From DATIVK01 sp035465955 (GTDB taxonomy: Bacteria; Myxococcota; Myxococcia; Myxococcales; Anaeromyxobacteraceae): a stretch of 7,701 nt of DNA. A program made the position numbers and the translations under genes. The stretch covers positions 1 to 7,701 of the forward strand of contig DATIVK010000221.1 of assembly GCA_035465955.1 (NCBI GenBank), written 5' to 3'. Numbering within the stretch: the stretch's first letter is position 1; each line of letters opens with the position of its first letter. Below the pieces are notes generated by a model, which had not been told where the DNA came from, did not search any database, and saw nothing but the letters and a program-made list of their open reading frames with translations. This document shows positions 1-6,412 of this stretch, in pieces.

Positions 1-1
1 G

Positions 2-361
2 GTGATCGTGCCCGGCTCGATGGGCGACGCGAGCCACGTACTCGCAGGCCTGGGCAACGATGCCCTGCTCGCAAGCGCGAGCCATGGTGCGGGTCGAAGC
101 CTGTCGCGCGGCGCCGCAAGCCACGTCGAGGAGGCCGCCGCGGCGCGCGCGCTCGCGCCGCTTCGCGTCGTCACCCCCATCGATCCCGACTCGCCGCAGC
201 TCCGCGGGCGACCGGACATCCTGGCCGCCTACCGGGCACGGCTCCGGGAGGAGGCGCCGTATGCCTACAAGCCGGTGACGCCCGCGATCCAGACGCTGGA
301 GGAGGCCGCGGTCGCGGCGCCCGTGGCGCGTCTGCGGCCGCTCGTGACGGTGAAGGGGTGA
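2..361 (+). CDS. rtcB: RNA-splicing ligase RtcB family, C-terminal part (5' end outside window)
   Basis: RtcB joins RNA 2',3'-cyclic phosphate or 3'-phosphate ends to 5'-OH ends in the cytoplasm, using GTP and Mn2+. The 119 visible residues are the C-terminal part of the enzyme. They contain the PGSMG segment (visible residues 4-8) and SHGAGRSLSR (27-36), whose His28 matches the histidine that becomes guanylylated in characterised RtcB. The protein ends in the family's typical VARLRP...VKG tail, with Lys118 next to the terminal Gly; this lysine contacts the guanine nucleotide in known structures. The reading frame is open to the left edge, so the GTG at base 2 is an internal Val and not the start. 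The downstream tail follows a shorter, divergent pattern compared with E. coli RtcB, so this may be one of the paralogous RtcB subfamilies. No RtcA or RtcR is visible. The family call is secure; the biological substrate is unknown. Confidence 0.93.
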   Translation: MIVPGSMGDASHVLAGLGNDALLASASHGAGRSLSRGAASHVEEAAAARALAPLRVVTPIDPDSPQLRGRPDILAAYRARLREEAPYAYKPVTPAIQTLEEAAVAAPVARLRPLVTVKG

Positions 362-424
362 GGCGGACAAGACATCGGCCCGCACCGGGGGGAAGGAGGC
401 CACAAGCCGGCGCTCCGCGCTTGC

Positions 425-446
425 ATCGCCCCCCCGCGCGGGCGAT
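425..446 (+). terminator. possible factor-independent terminator hairpin after rtcB
   Basis: A perfect 7-bp inverted repeat, ATCGCCC (425-431) and GGGCGAT (440-446), encloses an 8-base loop about 60 bases after the rtcB stop. No T-run follows, so it is at best a GC-rich hairpin terminator. It could equally be a leader structure for the next operon. Confidence 0.3.
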
Positions 447-454
447 CGTCATCA

Positions 455-480
455 CCCCGGAGTGAACTTCCCCGGAGTGA
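455..480 (+). repeat. 11-bp direct repeat upstream of the envelope operon, possible operator
   Basis: CCCCGGAGTGA occurs at 455-465 and again, without mismatch, at 470-480, a 15-base period. It ends 6 bases before the AAGGAG ribosome binding site of the gene starting at 497. The position suits a regulator-binding site or an element in the mRNA leader. No convincing -35/-10 pair is visible: TTGCAT at 421-426 followed 17 bases later by GATCGT is only a weak match. Confidence 0.4.
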
Positions 481-496
481 CGCCGCAAGGAGCGCC

Positions 497-1414
497 ATGA
501 TCCCGATCGCCGTCCCCCTCGCCCTCGCCGCCGCGCTCGGCTCGCTGCCGGCTGGCGGCGGCACCCCGGCGCTCCCGTCGCTGCGCGCCGCCGTCACGGG
601 CCGGCTGCGCTTCGAGCAGGGAGGGCGCACCGTCACCGTCGGCGAGGCGCAGCGGCTCCTCGGCGGCCGCCGGATCGGCCTCACGCTGCGCTCGGGGTGG
701 GAGGTGGCGCCGGCGCGCCTCGGCGCGGACGGCCAGTTCACCGCCGAGGTCGCGCCCGGCAGCTGGCGCATCGAGTGGATCGACGTGGGCGACGGCGCGG
801 AGTTCCTGCCGACGACCCTCGAGGCGGAGGCGCGCGACGGGCGCACCACCTGCATCGGCCAGATCACGGTGGCGTTCGACGACGTCCAGTCGGAGCTCGG
901 CTCCAGCTCCGCGGGGACGGTCACGGTCGAGGATCGCTGCGGGGAGCTGGGCGGGGGGAAGGCCGGCGTGTCGCTCGCGCACCCGGGGGGCGACCCCGCC
1001 GGCGACCAGCTCGCGGTGGACTGGATGGACGTGGCGGCGGGGCTCCGCACCGAGGCGGTCTTCCAGGACGAGGACCTCGGCCTGCGCGTCGCCTGGTCGA
1101 TCCCCTTCCGGCGCCCCCTGGCGTGGCAGGGGAACCTCCTCGTCTCCGGCGCCGTCGTCCGGTACTGGAGCAGCGAGGGCCCGCCGCACGAGGCGCTCGA
1201 GGTGGGCGGCGGCCTCAGCCCGTTCAACGGGATCGAGCTCTCCGGCGGCCTGCAGGTCGGGGTCGGCGGCGGGCCGACCGCCCCCTGGGCCAACCTGCGC
1301 TGGGGCGGCAACTCCTACGCGCTGAACGCCCGGGCGCACTTCGAGCCCGGCGGCGTCGTCTGGAGCTTCGGCTTCGACCTCACCCCCTTCCACGTCCTCG
1401 GGAGCTTCCTGTGA
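497..1414 (+). CDS. exported beta-rich protein of unknown function, first gene of envelope cluster
   Basis: I do not recognise a named family. The start is ATG 497, with AAGGAG at 487-492 four bases upstream. Residues 1-20 form a hydrophobic, Ala/Leu-rich export signal, unusual in having no Lys or Arg in its n-region; cleavage near residues 20-23 is likely. Residues about 32-115 read as an immunoglobulin-like or carboxypeptidase-regulatory-like beta sandwich: alternating strands, GADGQFTAEVAPGSWRIEW at 76-94, then a long strand. Cys119 and Cys148 are the only cysteines and could form a disulfide. Residues about 185-305 are Gly-rich alternating strands ending WSFGFDLTPF...SFL, like the end of an outer-membrane beta barrel. 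A periplasmic or outer-membrane location is inferred. The stop overlaps the next start by four bases, so it should be translated together with the three lipoproteins that follow. Confidence 0.82.
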   Translation: MIPIAVPLALAAALGSLPAGGGTPALPSLRAAVTGRLRFEQGGRTVTVGEAQRLLGGRRIGLTLRSGWEVAPARLGADGQFTAEVAPGSWRIEWIDVGDGAEFLPTTLEAEARDGRTTCIGQITVAFDDVQSELGSSSAGTVTVEDRCGELGGGKAGVSLAHPGGDPAGDQLAVDWMDVAAGLRTEAVFQDEDLGLRVAWSIPFRRPLAWQGNLLVSGAVVRYWSSEGPPHEALEVGGGLSPFNGIELSGGLQVGVGGGPTAPWANLRWGGNSYALNARAHFEPGGVVWSFGFDLTPFHVLGSFL

Positions 1415-2001
1415 CCCGCCGCCTGCTCGCGCTCGCCGCCGTCGCGGCCCTCGCCACGGGGTGCCTGCCGCGCCTCACCGATCCCGTCTACGCCTTCCGG
1501 TCCCTCCGGGCGCCCGAGCCGGACCGGGAGGGGCAGAGCCTCGTCTTCGGCACCATCGAGTTCGAGCCCGGCCTCCTCGGCCCCGACGACTTCCTCGAGG
1601 TGGACCTGAAGCGCGTACGCCCCACGGCCGAGGACTTCGACCGCGTGCTCGCGACCAAGCTCCTGCTCTACCGCGCCTTCCGCGTCCGGAAGATCAAGGA
1701 CGGCCACTTCCTGGGCGTCGTGGAGCCGGGGGCCTACGAGCTTCGCCGGCTCATCGGCAACGACCTGGGCCGGTCGATCCTCGACATGGACGAGGACGGC
1801 CGGCGGGCGTCCCGCTTCACCGCCACGCGCCCCGGGATCATCGACCTGGGGGCCTTCTACATGAAGCGCGGCTTCCTGGGCGCGAGCTTCACCATGGTGG
1901 CCATCCCGCGCGCAGAGCGTCCCGAGCGGATGGCGGTGCTCAGGGAGGCGGTGGCCGGCACCTGGTGGGAGCGCTACCTCCCCGCCGAGGGGAGGCCGTG
2001 A
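1411..2001 (+). CDS. predicted outer-membrane lipoprotein, function unknown (cluster gene 2)
   Basis: A 196-residue protein starting at GTG 1411, inside a GTGA overlap with the previous stop. GGGAG lies at 1400-1404, six bases upstream. The N-terminus is a short signal, VTRRLL followed by an Ala/Leu core, ending in the lipobox ATGC, so Cys18 should be lipidated after signal peptidase II cleavage. The residue after Cys is Leu, not Asp, which by the enterobacterial Lol rule favours the outer membrane. The mature part has a strand FGTIEF (46-51), a charged segment to about residue 97, VVEPGAYELRRLIG (103-116), then SRFTATRPGIIDLGAFY (134-150) and a C-terminal helix containing TWWERYL. The PGxYxL and xGIIDLGxF pattern resembles the small beta-sandwich folds of uncharacterised lipoproteins. 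It may be distantly related to the next gene product. No catalytic motif is visible. The reading frame stays open far upstream, but that part is a shadow of the preceding gene; the lipobox fixes the start. Confidence 0.85.
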   Translation: MTRRLLALAAVAALATGCLPRLTDPVYAFRSLRAPEPDREGQSLVFGTIEFEPGLLGPDDFLEVDLKRVRPTAEDFDRVLATKLLLYRAFRVRKIKDGHFLGVVEPGAYELRRLIGNDLGRSILDMDEDGRRASRFTATRPGIIDLGAFYMKRGFLGASFTMVAIPRAERPERMAVLREAVAGTWWERYLPAEGRP

Positions 2002-2636
2002 GGCGCTGGCTCGCCGCCGCGCTCGCCGCGGCCGCCGGGTGCGCCACGCCGACCTGGCCGGACCACCTCGCCGGCGCCGCGCGGCCGAACGACCGCGTGA
2101 TCCTGGTCGGCTCCTTCGTCACGGTGCCGCCGATCACGCAGCGCGGGGTCCGGACGCCCACCGGCCCCTCCGCCTCGGGCGAGCCGCAGGGCGGCGTCGT
2201 CTTCGTCGGGAAGATGGCGGGGAACGCGGCGGCCGTCTTCACCGCCGACCTCTCCGAGCCCTGGCGCGCCGACACGATGGGGTTCCCGGTCTCGAGGTAC
2301 GACTGGGCCTGGTTCCCGATGGGCGGCTACTTCTTCGTCGAGGTGCCGCGGGTGTCGAGGATCTTCCTGCGCGGCGTCCTCTACCAGACCGACGCCGGCA
2401 GCAGCCGCTTCGAGCTCCCGGCCGCCATCGACCTCGCCCCCGGGGACGAGATCGTCTACGTCGGCGAGCTGCGCGTGGTCCGGACCGGGGAGCGCCGGAC
2501 GCTCTACAACGACAGGCTGGCCGAGGCGCGCCAGGCGGCGGAGGCGGCCGGGCACCGCAACCTCCTGGCGGCGCGGTGGCGGACGAGCCTGCCGCGCCCG
2601 GTCGACGCCCCGCGCGTCCCGGGGTGGTCGCGGTGA
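1998..2636 (+). CDS. predicted outer-membrane lipoprotein, function unknown (cluster gene 3)
   Basis: A 212-residue protein starting at GTG 1998 in a GTGA overlap with the gene before; the purine-rich GAGGGGAGG at 1987-1995 serves as ribosome binding site. The signal VRRW plus an Ala/Leu core ends in AAGC, so Cys15 is the predicted lipidated residue, followed by Ala. The mature protein has a strand NDRVILVGSF (31-40), VVFVGKMAGN (67-76), an aromatic stretch with WAWFPMGGYFFVEVPR (103-118), a strand pair IFLRGVLY (122-129) and FELPAAIDL (138-146), PGDEIVYVGELRVVR (148-162), and a C-terminal amphipathic region. Such aromatic and VGE-containing strands suit a compact beta sandwich on the periplasmic face of the outer membrane. 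No enzymatic motif is seen. The order of strands and the SRF...YVGELRVVR arrangement resemble SRF...LGAFYMKR of the preceding lipoprotein, suggesting ancient duplication. Function unknown. Confidence 0.85.
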   Translation: MRRWLAAALAAAAGCATPTWPDHLAGAARPNDRVILVGSFVTVPPITQRGVRTPTGPSASGEPQGGVVFVGKMAGNAAAVFTADLSEPWRADTMGFPVSRYDWAWFPMGGYFFVEVPRVSRIFLRGVLYQTDAGSSRFELPAAIDLAPGDEIVYVGELRVVRTGERRTLYNDRLAEARQAAEAAGHRNLLAARWRTSLPRPVDAPRVPGWSR

Positions 2637-3319
2637 GGCCCGGCGCCGTTCACCTCGCGCTCCTCGCGCTCCCCCTGTCGCTCGCCGGCTGCCTCCCGGC
2701 GGTCGCCAGCATGGCGACGGCGCGCACGCTCCGGCCGGGCGAGGGGCAGGTCTGGATCGCGGTCGAGCCGCCGGGCGAAGGCGCGGAGCCCGGGAAGGAC
2801 GCGACCCCGCGGGCGGGCCCGCTCGCGCAGGTGCAGGTCGGGGTCCGGGAGGGCGTGACCCCGTGGTGGGAGGCGGGCCTGCGCTTCTCCCCTGCGGGCG
2901 TCGAGGTCGAGCAGAAGCTGCAGCTCGTCCGATCGCCGATCGACGTCGCCGGCGTCGACGTCGCGCTCGCCGCGGGGGCGGGGGCCTCGATCCACGCGCT
3001 CGACGAGTGGGACGACGTCATCGCCCTCCGCCTGCGGGCGGAGCTGCCGATCGCGCTGCGGCTGCCCGACACGAGCCTGATCGTCGTCGCGCCCCGCGCC
3101 CTCGCCCTCCGGACGCTCCCGGCGCCCGACGTGGCGCTGCATCCCGAGACGGCCCTCCTCGTCGGGGCGTCGGCCGCCCTCTTCTGGCGCCTCGGCGCGG
3201 CCTACCTCGTCCCCGAGGTCACGGCGCTCCGCACGGTCTCCGGCCCGGACGCGACGAGCCCCCTCCACCGCGACCCGCTGCTCGTCCGGTTCGCGCTGGG
3301 CTTCGTGGTCGGCGGGTGA
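2633..3319 (+). CDS. predicted lipoprotein with beta-barrel-like mature region (cluster gene 4)
   Basis: A 228-residue protein from GTG 2633, the third GTGA overlap in a row; only a weak GGGGTGG (2621-2627) precedes it, so translation probably depends on coupling. The signal ends in the consensus lipobox LAGC, making Cys20 the lipidated residue, followed by Leu. After a polar linker (about 40-62), the protein is a run of alternating hydrophobic strands: LAQVQVGVREGVTPWWEAGL (64-83), VEVEQKLQLV (90-99), VDVALAAGAGASIHAL (108-123), IALRLRAELPIALRL (130-144), SLIVVAPRALALR (148-160), TALLVGASAALFWRLG (173-188), and a last strand VRFALGFVV (218-226). This hairpin-rich pattern, with turns of the W-x-E-G-L type, is what small outer-membrane barrels look like. 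A lipidated barrel is unusual but known in this kind of bacterium. It lacks the C-terminal Phe of Bam substrates, so the barrel call is tentative. Function unknown. Confidence 0.83.
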   Translation: MRPGAVHLALLALPLSLAGCLPAVASMATARTLRPGEGQVWIAVEPPGEGAEPGKDATPRAGPLAQVQVGVREGVTPWWEAGLRFSPAGVEVEQKLQLVRSPIDVAGVDVALAAGAGASIHALDEWDDVIALRLRAELPIALRLPDTSLIVVAPRALALRTLPAPDVALHPETALLVGASAALFWRLGAAYLVPEVTALRTVSGPDATSPLHRDPLLVRFALGFVVGG

Positions 3320-3335
3320 GGATGCGAGAATCCTC
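3318..3335 (+). promoter_or_regulatory. 6-bp perfect hairpin in the gap before the small conserved gene
   Basis: GAGGAT (3318-3323) and ATCCTC (3330-3335) can pair around a six-base loop. The hairpin fills the 19-base gap between the stop at 3319 and the GTG at 3339, where a ribosome binding site would be expected; no separate one is visible. A six-codon reading frame, ATG 3322 to TGA 3342, crosses it and ends in another GTGA overlap with the next start, so reinitiation is possible. This may be chance. Confidence 0.3.
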
Positions 3336-3338
3336 CCC

Positions 3339-3686
3339 GTGAAGATCCTCGTCCCGATCGTCGTCGCGTTGGCGCTCGCCGCTGGCTACACCTGGGCGGC
3401 GCTCCACTGGAGCTACTCCGACGGCGAGCGGGCGGGCTGGGTGCAGAAGCTCTCCCGCCGCGGGTGGGTCTGCAAGACGTGGGAGGGGGAGCTGGCGATG
3501 GTGACGATGCCCGGCGCCATCCCGGAGAAGTTCCACTTCACCGTCCGCTCCGACGCCGTGGCGGCCCGCATCAACCAGTCGATGGGCAAGCGCGTCGCCC
3601 TCACCTACGAGCAGCACGTGGGGGTCCCGACGAGGTGTTTCGGGGACACCGAGTACTTCGTCACGCGCGTCGACGTCGTGGAGTGA
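3339..3686 (+). CDS. small membrane-anchored conserved protein, function unknown
   Basis: A 115-residue protein starting at GTG 3339, the only start in frame after the upstream stop codon; no clear Shine-Dalgarno precedes it. Residues 2-22 form a single hydrophobic segment after Lys2, acting as a signal anchor or uncleaved signal, so the rest is likely periplasmic. The core has a dense conserved-looking block with SDGERAGWVQKLSRRGWVCK (27-46) and TWEGELAM (47-54), followed by FHFTVRSDAVA (65-75), GKRVALTYEQH (83-93) and CFGDTEYFV (100-108). I recognise this pattern from small uncharacterised proteins found widely in proteobacteria and other Gram-negatives; it has no established function to my knowledge. 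Cys45 and Cys100 could pair. It lies 19 bases behind the lipoprotein cluster and may be its last member, although the hairpin in the gap could uncouple them. Confidence 0.85.
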   Translation: MKILVPIVVALALAAGYTWAALHWSYSDGERAGWVQKLSRRGWVCKTWEGELAMVTMPGAIPEKFHFTVRSDAVAARINQSMGKRVALTYEQHVGVPTRCFGDTEYFVTRVDVVE

Positions 3687-3754
3687 GGCGCCCCGGGCCG
3701 CGGCTCGCCGCCCCCCTGGATCCCGGCCTCTCCAGCCTGGCGCGAGGCGGAGCG

Positions 3755-4411
3755 TCACCCGGCGGTCGCTCGGCCCTCGCTCGGCGGCGACGCGCTGCCG
3801 ATGACCGGCAGCCGGAAGCTGGCGCGGTAGTCGAGCCCCGGGAGCGGCACGTGGATCCCCAGCTCCCAGACGATCGCGTCGGACGAGTCGGACCGCGCCG
3901 CCGGCTGGTCGGCAGGGAGGTCGAAAGCGACCGAGACGACCACGGCGACCTTCCCTCCGGCCACGGCCTGGTACCCGGCGGTGGCCTGGCGCTCGTCGGA
4001 CCAGAGCCGGTCGCGGTGGCGCGTGGTCTTCCGATCCTCCCCCATGCCGCTCTCCTCCTCCCACAGGTGGAGGCACTCGAGCCGCAGACGGACCGCGGGC
4101 GGCGCCTCGCCGCGAGGGATGCCGGTGCGCACCCTGGCGGCGAGGGGCTCGCCGAGCTGGACGGGGGCGCGCTCCAGGACCAGCACGCTGCGGCCGAACT
4201 TCCGATGCTGGAGGAGCTGTCGGACGACCGCGCCGACGAGCCCCAGCGCCACGGCCCCCGTGACCAGCGCGAAGAACCAGAGCATTCCCCCCTCGCGCCA
4301 CGCGAGGAGACCCAGGCCGGCGCCGAGGACCGACATCACGCCGGCCGACACCGCGAGCCCCTTCAACGTCCGGGCCCCCTCCTCCTCGATCTCCTGCGCG
4401 CGCACCGGCAT
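3755..4411 (-). CDS. two-transmembrane protein with beta-rich (arrestin-like?) domain
   Basis: A 218-residue protein. The ATG at 4411 is chosen because GAGGAG (4417-4422 on the complement) precedes it by five bases; the frame is open farther upstream but overlaps the kinase gene there. A charged N-terminus (MPVRAQEIEEEG) is followed by two membrane helices, about 18-37 and 43-66. The rest looks soluble and beta-rich: SVLVLERAPVQLGEPLAARV (75-94), VRLRLECLHLWEEE (107-120), VAVVVSVAFDLP (155-166), and an end with VWELGIHVPLPGLDYRASFR (181-200) and LPV (201-203). The spacing of 'W-x-L-x-V-x-x-PG-x-D-a-x-F-x-x-PV' recalls membrane proteins with an arrestin or Spo0M-like fold, sometimes annotated near DUF3592; this is a memory-based inference. 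It lies 49 bases downstream of the kinase on the same strand, probably co-transcribed, and could be its effector or simply a neighbour. Confidence 0.8.
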   Translation of the reverse strand: MPVRAQEIEEEGARTLKGLAVSAGVMSVLGAGLGLLAWREGGMLWFFALVTGAVALGLVGAVVRQLLQHRKFGRSVLVLERAPVQLGEPLAARVRTGIPRGEAPPAVRLRLECLHLWEEESGMGEDRKTTRHRDRLWSDERQATAGYQAVAGGKVAVVVSVAFDLPADQPAARSDSSDAIVWELGIHVPLPGLDYRASFRLPVIGSASPPSEGRATAG

Positions 4412-4460
4412 CTCGGCTCCTCGGCCCCGCCACGGATCCAGCCCGGGGGCCGCCGGGAGT

Positions 4461-5498
4461 CTACACGCTGGGAGAAGCCTCCGTCGCCGGCCGCGCGGCC
4501 GGCGCCGCCGCGGGCAGCGTGACGACGAAGCTCGTGCCGCCGGTCCGGACCGGCTCCGCCCGGACGGCGCCGCCGTGGGCCTCCACCAGCAGGCGGACGC
4601 TGTAGAGGCCGAGCCCCAGCCCCGCGCGCGATGACGCCCGCTGACCCCGGTAGAAGCGCTCGAAGACGCGCTCCAGCTCCGCCTCGGGGATGCCGTCACC
4701 CCGATCGGTCACGCGGATGGCGACGCGGCCGCCCTCGCCCGACACGCCCAGCTCCACGGCGCTCTCCGGCGGCGAGAACTTGAGCGCGTTGAGGAGCAGG
4801 TTGAGGACGATCCGCTCGAGCCGGGCGGGATCCGCGCGCACGACCAGCCGCTCCTCCCGCGGCGCCGCGAGGTGGACCCGCCCGTCCTCCAGCAAGGGCG
4901 CGCAGCGCCCGACCAGCTCGGACAGCCAGGGGCCGACGTCGACCGCCTCGGGCTGGAGCCGGAGCTGCCCCGACTCGCGCCGCGCCGAGTCGAGCAGGTC
5001 CTCGATCATCCCGTTCATCCGGGAGGCGCAGCGCAGGATCGCGTCGACCCGCGCGCTGCTGAAGTCGTCGCCGCGGCGCATCTTCCCGAGGAGCTGCGCC
5101 TGCCCCACGAGCGCGCCGAGGGGCGCGCGCAGGTCGTGCGAGATCAGGTCGAGCAGCTCCTCGCGCCGTCGAAGGTCCGCGTGGATGGCGGAGAGCGTCA
5201 GCGCGGCCACCACGAGGGCCGCGATCCGGGTGAAGGTCTCCCAGTAGACGAGGATCGGGCTCGAGTAGGTGTGCATCGCGAGCCGGTCGGCGAGGTACCA
5301 GCAGGCGCCCGCCGCGAGGGCGATGGCGACGCCCGCCCTCCGGCTCCCGTACCAGGCCACCAGCGCCACGGGCGCGAGATAGAAGACGAAGAGGCTGAGC
5401 TCGTAGCCCGTCGCGTAGTCGATCCAGGTGATGACCGCGAGCAGGGCCGGGGCACCGGCGTAGATCCAGCCACGCGCCCGCCTCGCCTGCTCGGTCAT
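4461..5498 (-). CDS. membrane sensor histidine kinase (HisKA + HATPase_c), orphan
   Basis: A 345-residue two-component sensor kinase. It autophosphorylates a histidine with ATP and passes the phosphate to a response regulator. ATG 5498 follows AGGGAG (complement of 5503-5508), though the frame is open upstream. The N-terminus has about four membrane helices (roughly 11-28, 34-51, 54-72, 88-105) with short loops, in a pattern also seen ahead of GGDEF and phosphatase domains (YATGYELS at 28-35). The DHp helix has LISHDLRAPLGALVG (118-132), His121 being the phosphoacceptor. The ATPase shows the N box RIVLNLLLNALKFSP (229-243; Asn237 binds Mg), G1 DRGDG (265-269), F box FERF (279-282) and G2 GLGLG (293-297), so every catalytic box is intact. 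There is no PAS, HAMP or periplasmic sensor domain, so the signal is probably sensed in or near the membrane. No response regulator is in the window, and the partner is unknown. Confidence 0.95.
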   Translation of the reverse strand: MTEQARRARGWIYAGAPALLAVITWIDYATGYELSLFVFYLAPVALVAWYGSRRAGVAIALAAGACWYLADRLAMHTYSSPILVYWETFTRIAALVVAALTLSAIHADLRRREELLDLISHDLRAPLGALVGQAQLLGKMRRGDDFSSARVDAILRCASRMNGMIEDLLDSARRESGQLRLQPEAVDVGPWLSELVGRCAPLLEDGRVHLAAPREERLVVRADPARLERIVLNLLLNALKFSPPESAVELGVSGEGGRVAIRVTDRGDGIPEAELERVFERFYRGQRASSRAGLGLGLYSVRLLVEAHGGAVRAEPVRTGGTSFVVTLPAAAPAARPATEASPSV

Positions 5499-5561
5499 CT
5501 GGCTCCCTTCGGCGCGCGCGGCGCGTGACGGCGTGCCCTCCGGGGGCCCCGCCGGGTTCCC

Positions 5562-5570
5562 ATAATCAAC
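5562..5570 (-). promoter_or_regulatory. weak -10-like element upstream of the kinase gene
   Basis: The complement reads GTTGATTAT, the only AT-rich spot in the 122 bases between the nucleotidyltransferase stop and the kinase start, about 65 bases ahead of the ATG. GATTAT matches the sigma-70 -10 consensus at four of six positions. No good -35 is visible, so this is a weak promoter candidate. It would make the kinase transcript independent of the upstream pair. Confidence 0.25.
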
Positions 5571-5620
5571 TCCTCGCGGGGCGCCACCTGAAGCGCCATG
5601 GGAAGCTCGTCGCGTTCCAG

Positions 5621-6412
5621 CTACCGTTCCACCCCGCCGCGGCCATCGCGGCCGCCACGGTGTAGAGCGTGCTCCATCGACCGCTGCATTCGCGGGTAGT
5701 CGCGTGTCCGGAACGCCTCCGGGAGACGTGGATCCACCACCACCGCGTCGAACGGTTGCAGGCCAGAGGCCGCGCAACGGCGCGCGTGGTCACGGGCGAA
5801 CCGGAAGATCCGCTGGTTGAAGCCGTGCACGGTCTCCACCTCGCCGGCGTCGAGCGCGTCGCGCAAGAACTCCCGGCCGCAGAGGATCGCGACACGCGCC
5901 TGCTGCCGGCCCGCCTCGGTGTCGTACTCCTGGGGCAGCTCCACGATGTTGTGGATGCGGCTCTCGAGGCACGCGACCGGGTGCATCACCCGCAGCCCGG
6001 GCCGAATGGGGATCGAGGTGCGAATGACCTCGTTCACGTCCATCCCGCACATGCGTCGCAGGAACTGGATGTCACGTTCGTCCCCAGATGAGTCGCTGTA
6101 CGTCACCTGAGCCGCGATCACGGAGCGGTCGTAGTGCCGCTGCGGGGGCCGACGAACGGTTCCCTTGAGCGCCAGGGCGAGCCGGCTCGCCTCCTCGAGC
6201 GAAGCGGCTCCGACGAAGTCCAGATCCCCGCTCGTGAACGGCGCCTCCGCCTTGAGGGCTGGAACACGGGAGGCGTAGTGCTCCGCCCAAAAGTTCACGG
6301 CCTGGCCGCCGATGAGCACCAAGTCGCGACCTCCAGCGGCGACCACCTCGAGAACGGAGCCGACCTCCGAGAAGGTGACCCGACGCGGCCTAGAACCGGA
6401 TGCGGGCGGCAC
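5621..6412 (-). CDS. nucleotidyltransferase of MNT/AbiEii type, probable toxin-like partner of the RHH gene
   Basis: A 263-residue protein. GTG 6412 is the first start in frame; a second GTG at 6346 would remove 22 residues but leave the motifs intact. The nucleotidyltransferase signature is complete: LVLIGGQAVNFW (31-42) supplies the Gly-Gly turn, SGDLDFVG (61-68) supplies the metal-binding Asp63 and Asp65, and ERDIQFL (112-118) supplies the third carboxylate, Asp114. The 27-residue gap between the GG and DxD resembles AbiEii and related proteins rather than minimal MNT enzymes. A helical half follows, with RVMHPVACLESRIHNIVELP (141-160) and VVVDPRLPEAFRTRDYPRM (224-242). Family members transfer nucleotides to RNA, protein or small molecules, and some are toxins. 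The substrate here cannot be read from the sequence. It overlaps the upstream RHH gene by 23 bases. The family call is strong; the toxin role is inferred from context. Confidence 0.85.
   Translation of the reverse strand: MPPASGSRPRRVTFSEVGSVLEVVAAGGRDLVLIGGQAVNFWAEHYASRVPALKAEAPFTSGDLDFVGAASLEEASRLALALKGTVRRPPQRHYDRSVIAAQVTYSDSSGDERDIQFLRRMCGMDVNEVIRTSIPIRPGLRVMHPVACLESRIHNIVELPQEYDTEAGRQQARVAILCGREFLRDALDAGEVETVHGFNQRIFRFARDHARRCAASGLQPFDAVVVDPRLPEAFRTRDYPRMQRSMEHALHRGGRDGRGGVER

Noticed and set aside
265..1393. Long reverse-strand open frames opposite the first envelope gene (265-1311 and 452-1393)
   Set aside because: Their translations are Arg/Pro/Ala low-complexity shadows of high-GC coding DNA. 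The forward frame has a ribosome binding site, a signal peptide and coherent beta-strand patterns.
2039..2632. Upstream extension of the third lipoprotein's frame (2039-2632)
   Set aside because: It overlaps the preceding lipoprotein and reads as Arg-rich shadow. The lipobox after GTG 2633 fixes the start.
3716..3735. CTGGA/TCCAG inverted repeat between the convergent genes as a two-way terminator
   Set aside because: The stem has only five pairs, the loop is ten bases and there is no T-run; too weak to annotate.
5580..5597. GGCGC/GCGCC inverted repeat after the nucleotidyltransferase stop
   Set aside because: A five-pair stem in such GC-rich DNA is expected by chance and no T-run follows on the coding strand.
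5499..5777. N-terminal extension of the kinase to 5777
   Set aside because: The added residues are Arg/Gly/Pro-rich without membrane or domain character and overlap the nucleotidyltransferase gene. ATG 5498 has a good ribosome binding site.
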